DNA of 64,000 nucleotides, taken from assembly GCA_003993805.1 (NCBI GenBank), contig RSEF01000012.1, positions 10,584,376 through 10,648,375 of the forward strand, in the 5' to 3' direction. Below, piece by piece: positions 11,901-28,255 of the stretch. The notes beneath the pieces are model-generated. The model saw only the letters and a program-made list of their open reading frames with translations, did no database searches and was not told the DNA's origin. The position numbers and the translations under genes are program-made. The stretch is from Himantopus leucocephalus (taxonomy: Eukaryota; Chordata; Aves; Charadriiformes; Recurvirostridae). Every line of letters starts with the position of its first letter. Position 1 is the stretch's first letter.

Positions 11901-14900
11901 AGCTTGCTCTGATAAAGGGGGAGGGGTGTTAAAGCAAGCATGCCTGTTCTTGTAACAGCTTGATCCTTGGGGAAAATCAGCTGGGAACTACCTGAAATCT
12001 TGTAGGATTTACAGGACAACTGCTTCCTCCTGGAAGGTAAGGGCACAGCAACACTGATTCTTGAATAACTTGAGCCTCCAAAAGAAGGGTAGCTGAAGAT
12101 CTTCAGACACTTGCTGTCAGCCTGTTAGGACCCTATATGTCTGCCCATTCCTGCGAGAAAGATATCATGCGGTATAAGGGCCCTTAAGCTGGAGGGAGTT
12201 GGAGGAACTGGTAGACTAAGAAACTTCATGGCTGGAAACATCCAGCTTTTAGTGAAGCTTCTGGGTATGGCTCTCTCACAGACCTGTCTTCCTATAACCC
12301 AAAGACTGCCACATCAGCAGCCCTGGCTTTCTGTCTGGGAATCCTGGGCTTGTTATTGTGTGGCATTAGCTCTAAGAGGGCCTTTCTGCATTCCTGTCCT
12401 GAGCACAGCTGCAGTCTCCCAATACCTGCTGCCTGCTGTGGAGATGATGGTGATCATCCTCAGGTTGCTGAGGAGCAAAGTGATCCATCCAGGATGGTTG
12501 TCTGGCATAGCTGGCTGCATCAGTGGAGACACCTTCTGTACTCCATTCCCTCCCTCCCCTTGGCTCAGGCCACTTGTCACCTGGAAGAGCCTACACGTGC
12601 TGCTGTAGTCTTAGGCTAAGCAGCAGTCTGGGCTGTACAGTGTTCCTGTAGACAGCAAGAAATGACCTCCAGACCTTTCCCACTGCTCCTAAGCACACTG
12701 GTGGTCTGACTGTGCAGAGACACATCTGCCTTGGTACTGTAAGCAAATGCATTTCCGTGCTTGTTTGCTCCCACTTTGAAACTGTGTAATCAGATCAACA
12801 TGATATCTCCTCAAGATAAGGTGGCTGCTCTGATATCTAAACCGGTGGAGATCAGTTTCTAAGCTTTTATACTTTCCTGGATGTAGGGGTGGGGGCTAGT
12901 CCTATGTAGTTCAGACTTCTCTAGGTTAGAGTCACAATTCATAATGGCAGCTTTAAAGCAAGAAACTCGTTCTGTTCCACATCTAGTATTTAAACATTGT
13001 GCAGGCATAAAACAACTCTGATCTGGAGAAATGCCAGGAGGTGTAAAGGGCTGTGAATCAGTGAGGCTTGGACTGGAGAACTTGGCTTTGAGAACTTGGG
13101 CTTTGAGCCTGACTGATCATGTGCATCAGTGCCTCTCAGGAATGCGGTGCTCTCCAAATCTCAGCACTTGCAGCCCTAACGGAGTGGCAGCTGAGCTGAG
13201 ACCTCAGGCAGGGCAGACCCCTTCTCATGTGCAAGTCCTGTGATTCCACTGCAGACATGGTTCCTACCAGTGGCATTGCCTCTGCCTTCCCTTTGTCACC
13301 TGGAGTCTCTGGCAAACTGGCCATTGGCATATCCTCTATTCCAAGGAGCTCTTTGAGTCCTTGCCTGCAGCAGGGACACATCTTGGAGCCTCCACTGGGG
13401 ATTGACGGTATGTCTGGGAACTACCTGAAATCCTGTAGGATTGCCACTGAAAGGAGCATCTTCTCCAGCACTGGCTCTTCCTTGATCACACCAAGAGCCT
13501 ATTCTCGTCACAACTGTTCTGAAGCTTTTGCTTTCCAGCTGGGTTTCCTACATGTTTCCACATCATTCTCTCCCTTTAGCACTGAGCTGTCTTAAGAGCA
13601 CCTTATCCAGGAACAAGGTGCAGCTGAGTCTGTGTGTGGGGATAGTGTCATATCCACCTGGTAGCTAGCTCACAGACCAGGTCAGTTGGCTATTAGCACC
13701 ATGTCACACCAGTTTGGTGCTCACATTGAAGCAGCCAACAAACTGAACTCAAAGCCATGTAGCTGAGTTGTAGCTTGCTGCTGCTGGCTGGTTCCTGAGC
13801 TTCACTTGGTCCTAGAGCAGCTTCTCTGGCACTGGAGGCTGCAACTCCACCCTCAAAATGAGGTGGAAACTTACTGCAGACAGCTGTAGTCTAAAAAGCC
13901 AATTCCTCTGGGATACTGGAACATGTTTTAAGATTCTATTTTGATCTGAGCCATGTCAGTGTGCTAGCAAGCATCTAAAGCTTTAGGCTGTTCTTCAAGA
14001 AGGGGAAGCTTTTGGCTTAGGTCTCTCAGGTGGGGGTGGGAGACACTGGACAGCATACCTACACCTGACAGCTTGTAATATAATGTTTTACACAAGGTAT
14101 CAAAAATTAATTTGTAGCTGAGGCTCCCAGCGCCCTGAACAGCAGTAATTCTTACCTCACAGGGCTGGCTGGGAAAGGCACCAACTGGACAGAAGCCTGC
14201 TCTTGGTGAAACTGCAGTAAGTAGCAGGCAGCCTAGCTGCTCCTCCATAGGAGGGAACGATGAGCTGTGCTTGAGCTCTTGGCTGGGTACCAGCAGGAGG
14301 GAATATGTTGGTTAGAACAGCAACATAAATGTGTGGGGAGGAAGGAGGTGGAAAGCAGTTTCGAGATGCTACTGATACAGCAGCAGCTTCTGTGAAGCTG
14401 TCGCAGGAATATCTTGCCAGCTGCTTTTGGTGTGGGCTTTGCTTTAACTGGCTGCTTCTCTGTGGTGTATCAGTGAGGCCTGAAAGCACCTCTAAAGCAC
14501 CTTTGTATGGACTGTAGGAGCGTGTTGCCCTAAAAAGCAACCCATTTACAGAGAGCAGTTCTTGCAAGTTGTCAACCCAAATGGCAAAATGTTCCTAACT
14601 TGCTTTTTAGGCACAAAGCCAGCACATGTCCCCACTAAATCTGAGGCTGATCTAGATGGGAGCCGGCTGGGGAAGTTGAGCTACTAGTAGACCTGTCATG
14701 GGAGTGGAAGAAGGTACTGTCCTGCCCTTGTCAATGCAAGGTTTAACTTGCTGTTAAAAGTTCATGTGCTTCTGTAGCAGTCCTCAGTGCAAGGATGCTA
14801 GGCATTTATTCCACTTGTAGAGCATTCAAGTTTGGTGAGGAAAACACGCGGGCTCTGTAGCAGTAGAAAAAATCAAAGGTAGGCTTAGTTCTGGTTTCTT

Positions 14901-16362
14901 CCTTAAACGCAGCTTGGTACTTCTTAAGCCATGTTCATATGAAAGTAACAGACCTGTTGATTGTCCTCTGGCTAGCGCTCAGCTTTTTCCCAGCTGAAAG
15001 GATAGGGCTTCTGCTCTGCTTGTGGGCTGTTGTGTTACTCTCAGGAGAATGCAAATGAGATATGTTAATGGTTGATATCCACTGGTCTCAGATAGGCATT
15101 CATGTTGAATTGCTCAGGCTGTCACTTGTAGCTTTGCATTAGCAGATGCCTTGTTAGCAAGGTCTGTGTGACCGGGTAGCTGGAACCAAGCTGTTGTTGT
15201 TAAATTGTATTGGTAAAACTTGTTCAGCTCTACCTTGAGCTCCTGCTGCAACTGGAGATTGAGGCTTCAGTACAAAGGGTGTCTGGACCACTTGGGCACT
15301 CTGCAAGTGGGAACTGTGATCCTGGTCAACTAAGGGGAGCTGCAGACTATCTGCCTTTACTCAGGATGAGGCCTTGCACTTTCAGGGTAGCTGAATTAGA
15401 ACAAATTTGTGTGTCTACTCAAAGCCTCAGCTAAACTTGTCTTGATAAATCACGACAGGGTACAGTGTGACCATGGGCAAGTGGTATGTGCGAGTCTGGT
15501 GTGCCTGATCCTGTAAGAACAGGATAAATGTCCAGAGAACATCTCATTTCAGTAGCTGGAGGTCTAAGCAGACATAACCCCCTGAGGTGCCAAACATGCT
15601 AGGGAACTTGCTGCTTCTGGGAAGGAACTGGTTCAATCTGACTGAGCTGGTACTGAATCACTCTTCCAGCTTCAGTTTCCTTGAAGAAATGCAGAACCAT
15701 TGGAAGGGGGGAATAAAAATAGCTCTTTGGTGTAGTACAGAGACTTAATGCTTTGCAGCCTCCCCCATGTGAGAGAACAGTAAGCAGAGGTGGTGTTTCT
15801 GTGTCGGAAGCGCACTTAGCTGCATTTCGGGACAGAAGGTTCTTCCAGTGTTGAAGTGTGGCTGTCTTCCTGCTCAGTTTGGTCACTGGTGAGCCCAATG
15901 CAGTGTGTGGTATCCCCTATTGGAGTACTGCTCTTTCCAAATTGGCGTTCTCATGGTTGGATGTTTCTGCTAAGGGTCCTGTGATATAGTGGAGAAGACA
16001 ATGCTCTGCTGATCAGCCACAGCACCCAGAACAGACTTGCAGTGCTTCAGGTTCAAATGTGCCTTTATGTGGAACAGCTACTTTTGTGCTGCCTGCTGGG
16101 ACAGGGAGTAGAACTAGGTATTTGTAAGTACTGTGGTGAGTTTAGCTCTGCTTGATGCTTGCTTCCCTACTGCTTTGCACCTTGTCAGTGTAGGGTTAAA
16201 TATCCCTGGCAAAGGACACAAGGTGAGAGGTGTGGTCCAACAGTCCTGCCTCAGTTCAGTTCAGCTGGTTTCTAGCAGAAGGTGTAGATGGCAAGGTGGT
16301 AGATACAGGAGCAGCAAACTCCTGGTCAAATGTCCCCAGTTCTTCTAGCCTCTACATGAGCA

Positions 16363-16462
16363 NNNNNNNNNNNNNNNNNNNNNNNNNNNNNNNNNNNNNN
16401 NNNNNNNNNNNNNNNNNNNNNNNNNNNNNNNNNNNNNNNNNNNNNNNNNNNNNNNNNNNNNN
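16363..16462. other. Assembly gap, 100 N
   Basis: A fixed-length run of N inside RAB7A intron 1. The last seven bases before it and the first seven after it are both ATGAGCA, so the flanking contigs may overlap and the true gap may be nil. Confidence 0.95.
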
Positions 16463-17973
16463 ATGAGCAACTTAACAGGGTGTTCCTATCACAAGGCCTA
16501 CTTCTGTTAAAGGATAGCTAATCTAAGATCTGGTGGGCCATCGATGCAAGCTCCTGCTGTTCTTTGCTTGTACCAACCTAATTAATATTAAAATGCCCGC
16601 ATTGTGACTTGACACATGTGAAGGAATCCTTAACCATCCATTTCTGCTTTGAGATAAAGCAGCTGTCTTAATCTAGCAAGTGAAAAGGCAGTTGTAATGT
16701 ACTCTGAAGCAACAGGAAAGCCTAATTAGATTTGGCATAGGCTTTATTTGCTCTTGCATCTGAGGAGCTGTAGCACTATGGAACTTCATAGGACAGTTTT
16801 TGACTTTTCCTTTCAGATCAGATAAGCCAGTAACACTTACAGGTTAGATGTTTGGGGTTGTTCCTTGCTGCTCTAGCAAGCCTGCCTTATGAAGGTAATA
16901 ACGCTGCTGTGGGAAAGAGCATGCTATACCAGGCTTAATCTCATGAAGGTCAACATACTGTTGATGGCTTGCTTGCTTAGAGGGATAGGCATTAAAAATT
17001 GAGTGGAAGGACTCCCCTCCTGTATTAGAGGCAGCTGTGTCATTCCTTTGGCACCAGTTAAGCCAGGAGGAGGAATGATGCTGACTGGTCTGATTGATGG
17101 GAAGCTTCTGATGGCTCCTGAGCAGGGCTAGCTGGCTGTGCTGGTAGGCTGTGTTCTGAGCAGTCATGCAGGTGACCTCGCTCCAAGAGACTTCACGCAG
17201 TGTAAAACAGAACTGATGTCTTGGATCAAATCTTAATGAGCAGGTTTTTTTCTTCATGATATCTCTGAAAAAAGGAAGTGTTCAGAAATGCTCCTGGGAC
17301 TGGATGTGAGCCTTGTGTGAGCTCGCACACTGCCATCTTAAGGGCTTATGTGACTCTTACAGGATGCTGCTCTCATGTAATTATATCAAATATCATAAAG
17401 CAAGACAAGCTGCATGTATAGTGCAGAATGGTCTTAGGCTTGGATACCACTGACTCGGCCCTATCACAGTTTTGATCTCAACTCAAGCTGAGCTTGCTCT
17501 TCGCAAGAGCATGGGGGAAACCCTGCACAGCCTACATCTCAGCTTAGCTCAGTAATTTAATACTTCTTGCAGGTGTGACTGGAGAAACTTGTGTGAACTA
17601 ACTGCTCCTTCAGGTATTCAGACCTGCTTTGCCTGTGAGCTAAAGCTATACTCTTCTTGGTCTCACTTAGTTGATTTTGTACTAGCAAGGCTCACCAGAA
17701 ATGAGATCTATGTAGCTTAGATATGGGCTCTGTTTCTTGGACACAAGGCAGTAATGAATGTACTCAATGCCATGTAATGTGTGAAATAGCCTGTATTAAC
17801 AAGGCAATAATTGTAAATGCCTCTGACTTCAGGCAAGCCAACCTTTTGAGTACTGAACCTGGCCCAGGGTTCATTGCATCTTGTTCTACTGACACAGCAA
17901 ATGGCATGCTGTAACCAAGATCAACTGAGGTATTTCTGAGATTACTTGAACTGCAGTGTGTGGAAGCATCCTC

Positions 17974-18037
17974 TGCCATGAAGATACTGTATCTGCTACT
18001 GATACTGCCATGAAGATACTGTAACTGCTACTGTATC
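17974..18037 (+). repeat. 32-bp tandem duplication
   Basis: Two adjacent copies of a unit starting TGCCATGAAGATACTGTA, at 17974 and 18006, differ at only a few positions. It looks like a local slippage or duplication event inside RAB7A intron 1, with no evident function. Confidence 0.8.
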
Positions 18038-21000
18038 GGCTGAAGTCACCAAAATCCTTTGCGTGGTGTTAAGGAGACTGTAGTAAGGCTTCACTTACAG
18101 GACCTTCAGAGAGCACTAGTGTCTCTCACTTCCAGTACCTTAGGTTGTTAAAAACACTTACTGGAAGCAAATATTGGAGGAGGTATGGTATCCAGTCTTT
18201 GGAGCAATTTGACCCTTTAAGTTGCTTCATAAAAACCCCAGTTTAGATAACGTAACGGGGATGTCTTCACCTAGATTGAAGATCTCACTAAGACCAGACA
18301 GACCCCTGTTTAGCAGAAACAGCTGTTTTAAAGCAGGAGCTGATGTTGGAGACCTGCTCAGCTACACAGAACATGGTAAGGATAAGGTGATCCTGTAGAG
18401 AGCAATTTGATGCTAGTTAAACTTAGAGGGGTTTCCTTCCATGGGAAGGCTCCAGGAGATCAAAGACTGGCACTTCTTCCAAGATGTGGTCTCTTCTCCA
18501 AAGGCAAGGTCTCTTCTTGTGCTGGGCAAGGAAGAACTCTTAAGTGTTGGTTTGTTCATACCTATAATGAGAAGACTAATAAGAGGGCTTGGCCTATCAA
18601 CTGACTGGGCTTCAAAGCAGCATTGATCAAACCTAGTAGAATGGTGTGGGAAACTCTGGGCAGTGTCCACTGCTGGCCCCTGGCAGGACTGGAGTTCCTC
18701 ATGGTCTCATGGCCCAAACCAAACACCAAGCTGAGGCAGCTCCTTCTGTGCTATGGCTCATATCCGTTGCATCACCTGGGATGGAAGCTGAGTGTCTCAC
18801 CTGACTGGTGTTCATGAGGCAGCAATACCCTTCTCACTGGTGGGGTAGCCTGCCAGCTATGACAAGAAGGCATTGTCAGGTCTGACTCGGACTTCCTTCC
18901 CATGTCTGCAGGTGGCTGCTCAGCTGAGCTGCTTCCAAGGTAATGAGACTTGACAGAGCTGTTTCCCTTCCCTTCATAGTGGGACTTCAGGCTGTGTTGA
19001 TCTTGGGTGCTAAGCATCCAGTGTGACTTAGTGTTGTAATTTAGGGCTCCGTAAATCCCTCCCTGAGCATGAGAACTAATGCCAGCTTGTCCAAAGCTGC
19101 TTCGAATACCAGGAAGCAGTGAGCTGCAGCAGCCGGTGCCAAGCAATACTGAAAACACTGAGGAAAGTAGAAGCAGTACACGCTGGGTTCTGGCAGTCAC
19201 TTCAGGGTGAGTTGTTTTCCTCTGTCCTAAGGAAAACAGGTGACTCTCACAGTGGACCTGAAGATATACAGATGTTTTCCAGGACAGTTCAGTGTACACA
19301 GCTGTCTTTAAGCTGTTTCAAAGCTCTGCTCGCTTGCTTCTTGCTCCATCTGGGCTGATTGTGCTGCAGAAGTCTCTGGCTTGGCTAGCACAAGTGTCAC
19401 TTGTGCTGTGTGCTTTGTAAACACAAGAGGTGCAGTCTGCTTGAAGGAGCTTACATGGTCTGTTCTCCCCAGGGCTATAGAGGAGACAAGCTATAGATTG
19501 TGAATCTTGGCAACAGCAGAAGCAAGACTAAATGTTGGGGTTGTTGACAACTTTCAGCTGGCTATATCTTGGCTAGTACAGCTGGTCTGCCAGTTGGATC
19601 ATTGAGCAATGCAGTCCAGTATAGACAGCCTTGGAAAGGAGAGGTGTTTACACTTGAAGAAACTGTCCTGTGCGGGCTCTCCGGCATCAGTTAACACCCA
19701 TCTAAGGATAGCATGTGCTCTGTGGGTGGCCTGTCACTGCTGTTCACTCAACAGCCTCTGGCTGTTACCTTCTCAGTGTTTCCCATGTAGATGTATCACT
19801 AGATACATGAGGTGGGTGCAGTCCAACAAGGTGTAGCTGTAAGTGCACCACTACCTATGGCAGCCACAGGAGGGCTTCTTCAGCTTCTGCAGCTCTTGCT
19901 GATGGCAAAGTCTGAAAGACTGCATGTCTTTTAACGCTCAGAGCTTGAGGTGATTAAGACCTTTTGCAACTGGACTCTGCACCTAGCAAGAGACTCCTAC
20001 AGCTTGGAGCATGTTACCTGTAGTAGTAGTGGGATAAAGCAGGTTGCAGTTATCTAGCAGCTTAGGCTGTTGCATATACCAGGAAACACACAGGACGAAG
20101 CTGCTCAGAAGATGCATATATCCATGTTGTTGTTGAAGTGAAGGCCTCCTTAGCTGTGAAAGTCACAAATAGCTCCTGAAGAGTAGGAGTTGTGTGGTGC
20201 AATGAGTGTGGCATAGCAGGATGGGAATTTTAGGGTAACTGAGCCCCCATATAAGGTCTTAATACATGAAACCTGTTGTCAAGGGTCTTTGAACTCAAGC
20301 AGCACAACTATAACTATCTGCTGGCTTCTCTTGCTGTACAGAACCTGCAGGGCTCCTCGGGGAAGGCCAGGGAGTCCTTGTATTGTGGACCAGGTCAATA
20401 TCAAACCAGGGTCTGTGATCTGATCAAGCCTGCACACCTAAGAATGGTTTGTCCCATACCATCCCCAGAGGTGGGGAGAAGAGCCCTGTGGTAGGAAGGG
20501 TGTGTTCAGCCACTAATAGCAAGACTTCATACTTGCTCTCACTATGCTAAAGCACATCCAGGAGTGTATTCAGGCCTGCTGCAGCTGATGTACTTCTAGC
20601 TGCTTCAGTAATCTGAAGGAGACCTGTGAGCAAGTAAGAGTGTAGATCTCTGGAGCTCAACTCTCACTCTTGCTAATTGGATGGACCATTAGTGTCCCAT
20701 TTAGAGCCACCTGACTATAAAGTGGACTGGTCTTATGACAGGATGCAACTGAACAAACAACCCAGTCTAACAGAGCAATAGACTGAATGTTACGAGGTTT
20801 CTCGCTGTAGTGTTAGTTGTCCTTCCACAGAGGGTGAGGTGGCAGTAGTCAGGTTCATATGCTCTCAGCAGAGCTGCGGAGTCTGGTAGCAGTTTGCTTT
20901 GTAATTCTGCTGGCCTATGCAGTTGTGTTGCAACCGCTTCAACCACAGTGTATTCTTAGGACTCAACATGTTCACAAAGCACAGCTGATTGCTTCTCCAA

Positions 21001-21524
21001 GCCCAACCTGAAAGGTGGAAGAAGCATAATTTTTTTCTTTTTCTACTGGGAAACTACTGAAGAGCATAAAAAAGCTTGTATGGTATTGGACACATCTCTG
21101 CGTACATCTCGGTAGCATGTGTAAGAATTAGCCTGTGTTAGGAGCTGATATCCTTTACTGCACTGCCTCCAGTGAGGCTAAGGGAGATGCTTAGGCTAGT
21201 ATACCCGCAAAATGGCCTGGAAATAGGGTCCAAAGTGGACTTTGTACTGTAAAGGGCAAGTGCTTGGCTCATCTGCCTGTTGGTTTAAGTTGCCACTACT
21301 GGTCTGATGTGGGCCTGCCTATGAGATGGGCAAGCACCTGGTTAGTGCTCAAGTGTAGCCTTAAATTGAAGGAGTCTGGTTTCAGGAGTGCTGGGCCCTG
21401 CCCATGGCTGGTTCCTTGCTGGGAGTCAGGTTTCTCAGACTCCAAACTTGCTGCTTTCTGCCTTGAGGAATGATGTACTAATTGTGTCTGATGGGATTGT
21501 TCCTCTTCCTTTCTAGTGTAAAAG

Positions 21525-24796
<3,272 letters not shown>

Positions 24797-26040
24797 GGGG
24801 AAAGGGAGGGGTTGAGCACAGTCCTTCACAAACAAATATCACACTTAGGCCTTCAAACACACAGCCCCTCTTCTGTGTTTAAAATGAAATTAAAAAAAAA
24901 TAATTCCATCTCCAGCTGCCAAAATCCACCCCATCTCTCATGAGCATCTGTGAGTCCCGCACCTCAGAGCTCACGTCCCCGCACCATGCACATCACACTT
25001 CATGGTAACAGACCTTTCTCTTAGTTTAAAATGGAAACTCTTATGTATGTTTGGAACTGAATCTAATTCCAGGTGTCCAATGGAGAGAAACTGTTTACAG
25101 GTAATCTGTGTAACAAGTTACATACATTTTTAACTGTCTCGTGTTTTCCCCTGTGAAGGCTGCAACTGGAAAGGCTGATTACCCATAGCTCATTGCAAGC
25201 TCAGCACTCAGTCCAACTAGGTTGAGTTTTGTATGTATCTCTGTTAATGCTTGTTACTTTTAACTAATCAGATCTTTTTACAGTATCCATGTATTATGTA
25301 ATGCTTCTTTAGGAAAAATCTTATAGTACATGTTAATATATGCAACCAATTAAAAATGTATAAATTAGTGTAAAATTCCTGAATTACATGTTCAAGTACT
25401 GAAACACAGATTGTGTAGAAAGTGAGGAGGACACTTGTGAACTGCAGCGTGCTAGCAACACAAAGTCCAGATAGAGGCAGTATTCTGTACAGTAGAGATG
25501 AACTATGTAAGCCTTCTTGTTTTGATGCCAAAAAGGCTTCATCTTCTGGAAAATCTGTCTGGCTTCCTTGTATCTAAATTCTCAGATTTGCATAACAGCA
25601 TTGATATGCACACTGGATTATTGGATTTAAAATTAAAAACAGCTATGAAATGACCTCATTTGTTCACCTCCCCTACTGCTTAACTCCTAACATCCTGGAG
25701 CGAGTGAGAAGGAGCCAGAGTGTCCCAGTGGCTCTTTGTACTGTGGAAGGAGCTCCTCTCCCACCTGGGTTGTGGTAGCTGTTTCTCGATGAATGACCTG
25801 GACTATGAATCTTCCCTTTCTTCTTACTGACTGCTAATCTGGATTTTTGGTATGGAAAAATCTTGGCAATCTAGGCCCTTTCCTCTCTTCCTTTCTTCCT
25901 GGTATTTGTTCTTGCGTTTGTAGCTTGCTTAAATGGAGCCCTTCTACCTGTTTTCCAGAGGTCTACATTCTAGTACGTAGGCTGAGCTCTTATGTAAAGA
26001 GACAAACATGATGCCAATAAACTTAACAAGAACAAACCTT
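24797..26040 (+). other. RAB7A: RAB7A 3' UTR
   Basis: The sequence after the stop codon is AT-rich with no reading frame. A canonical AATAAA lies at 26016-26021 and is followed by a T-rich stretch (26067-26081), so cleavage near 26035-26050 is likely. The inferred UTR of about 1.2 kb is normal for RAB7A. Earlier ATTAAA-like hexamers near 24889 could give a short isoform. Confidence 0.75.
26016..26021 (+). terminator. RAB7A: RAB7A poly(A) signal AATAAA
   Basis: A canonical hexamer 1.2 kb after the stop codon, followed by a long T-rich tract typical of a cleavage-site downstream element. Confidence 0.7.
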
Positions 26041-26553
26041 CTTGTTTACTCCTGTTTCTGACTCTCTTTTTTTTTTTTTCCCTTCACTAACATGCTCTTT
26101 CCTCTGTCTAGTCACCACTTTAGCAAGCCGGTGTCTGCTAATTGAAGGATGTTTGTGCTTCCTCCTTACTGTAAAGTCTATGCCTTGCAGATTAGTTTTC
26201 AATAGTGGGTTGAGCGGGCTCTACTTGCTTGGCTGACCTGAGACTGTAGTAGGGCTGCTACCCCTCTGCTTCTCTTGAAGCTGCTTGCAGTGGCAGGAAC
26301 AGTGCTGGGTCTGAGCTCTTACATGAGCATAGTCCTTCAGCCCTGTCCTGGGTGTATGAGAACATTTGTGGAAGGGTGGAGAGGAGAGCAGTGCTGTTAA
26401 AGCTCTCGGAGGGGTTGGTGGGAAGGGCAGGCTCAGCCCTCCCCAGCTCACCAGTTAGGTGCTTTAGCTGGAGGAGAAGCAAGGCTGGCCGAGGGTACCT
26501 CAGAGTGAGTTAAGGACCTTTCTTCGGTCCAGCCTAGTCAAGCTTTGTTCACC

Positions 26554-26559
26554 TTTAAT
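26554..26559 (-). terminator. Candidate poly(A) signal ATTAAA, minus strand
   Basis: On the minus strand this reads ATTAAA, the common variant signal. It sits about 180 bases after the stop codon of the candidate terminal exon at 26739-26911 and faces the RAB7A 3' end. Support rests on that exon being real. Confidence 0.35.
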
Positions 26560-26738
26560 GTCTAGATGCTGGACATGACCCTCTGCTTGCACTCAGCAAG
26601 GCTGAGCTCACTACTCCTCTGCCCCTAGAAAGATGGAAAACAAAGGATAGAGAAATGAGGCCAGTTATTTCAAGAGCCTCCTAACAGTCTTTGTGCTCTA
26701 TATCCTATTTTATATCTCTGTCCTATCACGCTTTTCTC

Positions 26739-26911
26739 TCACTTGACTGGGCTTTTGCTGTCCACATCACTTTCAAATAACTGCTCTGCAATAGCAATGT
26801 GTCGTGGTGGGACCGATTTCCTGTCTGCATCTTTTTGAAAGACTTGAGCTTTCTGCTCATCTCCATTTAAAGCATCACTTTGCACTTGTGTTTCTGTAGA
26901 TACAGTTCTAG
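26739..26911 (-). CDS. Candidate last coding exon of an unidentified gene
   Basis: The minus strand shows a pyrimidine-rich acceptor (CCCCTCCCCCAG at 26912-26923) followed by an open frame of 56 codons ending in TGA at 26739-26741. The predicted tail is rich in D, E, K, Q and S, includes HIAIAEQLFESDVDSK, and ends SPVK. It looks more like a disordered C-terminus than random sequence. An ATTAAA signal lies downstream. I do not recognise the protein and found no convincing upstream exon with matching phase. A 239-codon open frame at 26934-27653 lies next to it in the same direction but looks non-coding overall. In human the gene after RAB7A is ACAD9, which this does not resemble. Confidence 0.3.
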
Positions 26912-26923
26912 CTGGGGGAGGGG

Positions 26924-28255
26924 AGAGCAATAACTATAAAGTGATGTTTTGGGGAAAGGGGATGGTATTAACTCTGCACCTACATCCTGCTGCTTTGGCC
27001 TTGGCTGGTGGAGCTGTGGATGAGCACTGAAGAGACTGTTTTATCTCATCAAATAAAGTGGCAGAGACCCCAGGCCAAGGGAGAGTGCTCCACAGGGGGT
27101 GGGACAGCTGTGGAGCTCCTTGCCACAGGATGTAATGGATGCTGAAGGGGAGGGGAGGATTCCATTTACCACCTAAAACCCAATGTATTTGCCTGTGGGA
27201 ATATGATACATGGACACAAACCAGCATAGGAGGCAAGTGCTGTGGGAATTGGTGCCTTGCTGTTAGACTCAGGGCTGATGGTGCTGGTGTCACAGGTGGG
27301 GACTGGTGTTCCTGCAAGAATTGCTCCTCATCACTGTCATCTGGAGAAGCTGGCTGGACCCATTGTACAAGTGTGCTTAAAACCACTCCTAGCCTCAATG
27401 AGGCCTCATGGCTTTTACTTCCATGCTGACCTTTTTGCCTGATGAGTTGCCGGTGCAGTGATGGGTGACGTGCTGCTGGGCAAATTGCAGAGGAAACCTC
27501 GCTCTGGAAGAGGCTGAGATGTTCAGCTGAGGCAGCCGAGCTCCAGGGCTGGTTTTGCTCTTCACCCAGGTCCGGGCTGGGTGGGAGGGAGAGACCCGAA
27601 GAAGAAGGCTGGCTGGTGCCAGGGGAGGGGGTCTGTTCCCTGGTCCGTACCAAGTGTAATAGGCCATAGCTGCAGCCAGCACCCTGAAATTACAAAGCGG
27701 TGCGATCCTGGCCCCCACCAGTGGGTAAAGCCCTGCGAGGTTGTGGCAGGGCAGCCAGGTGTGGGGCCTGGCGGCTGCGGCTGCTCCCTGCTGAGGGGTT
27801 GGAGCCGTTTGCGAAGGCAGCTGTGTTTTTGCGAGACGCTGGTGCAAATACAAAAGCCGGGTAATCGCATGACCGCATCTCTGCTGGAGGGGCTGTGTGG
27901 GGGGAGTAGCATCAAAGAAATTAAAAGACCCACTGCCGTCGCTGGCATATGGAAAGAAACGCAGGAATGCCAAGCTGTGAACCCTGGGGCGGGAAAGCTC
28001 GGTTGGGTGCCTTGGCAGCGGCACCCGGGTGGGCTTCGGGGCTGGACGTGTCCTGTGTCGCAACCTGCGGAGAGCGGGAGCCCTCCTGCCCGTCCCGCTG
28101 CTGCAGCCACGGCGGGCAGGGTGCCAGCCCCCTCCCTGCACAGCTGGAGCCCCAAACGGCCATCACCGCTGCCGCCCCAGCACCCAGGTGTGCACAGACA
28201 CCCCCCCTCCCGCCCCCCACCAACACGCACCGTGGCGTTCTGGTAGGGAAACGTG
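26924..28255. other. Unassigned GC-rich sequence
   Basis: Several overlapping open frames of 200-250 codons exist on both strands, as expected from high GC. They are rich in P, S, G, R and H and match no domain I know. One patch on the minus strand near 27300-27345, encoding PDDSDEEQFLQEHQ, looks protein-like but lacks convincing splice sites. I make no gene call. Confidence 0.4.

Larger units (their letters stand above)
5981..21516 (+). other. RAB7A: RAB7A intron 1 (15.5 kb)
   Basis: The intron runs from GTGAGG at 5981 to a TTCTAG acceptor at 21516. It holds no exon I can recognise. Small features are a pyrimidine run near 7587-7622, a 30-bp near-duplicate (11981-12010 and 13414-13443), a 32-bp tandem duplication (17974-18037) and an assembly gap (16363-16462). 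The remainder is unremarkable non-coding sequence with stops in every frame. Confidence 0.6.

Noticed and set aside
26934..27653. 239-codon minus-strand open frame near RAB7A 3' end
   Set aside because: Parts look protein-like (for example DDSDEEQFLQEHQ), but most does not, no starting acceptor or ending donor matches the downstream candidate exon, and no domain is seen.
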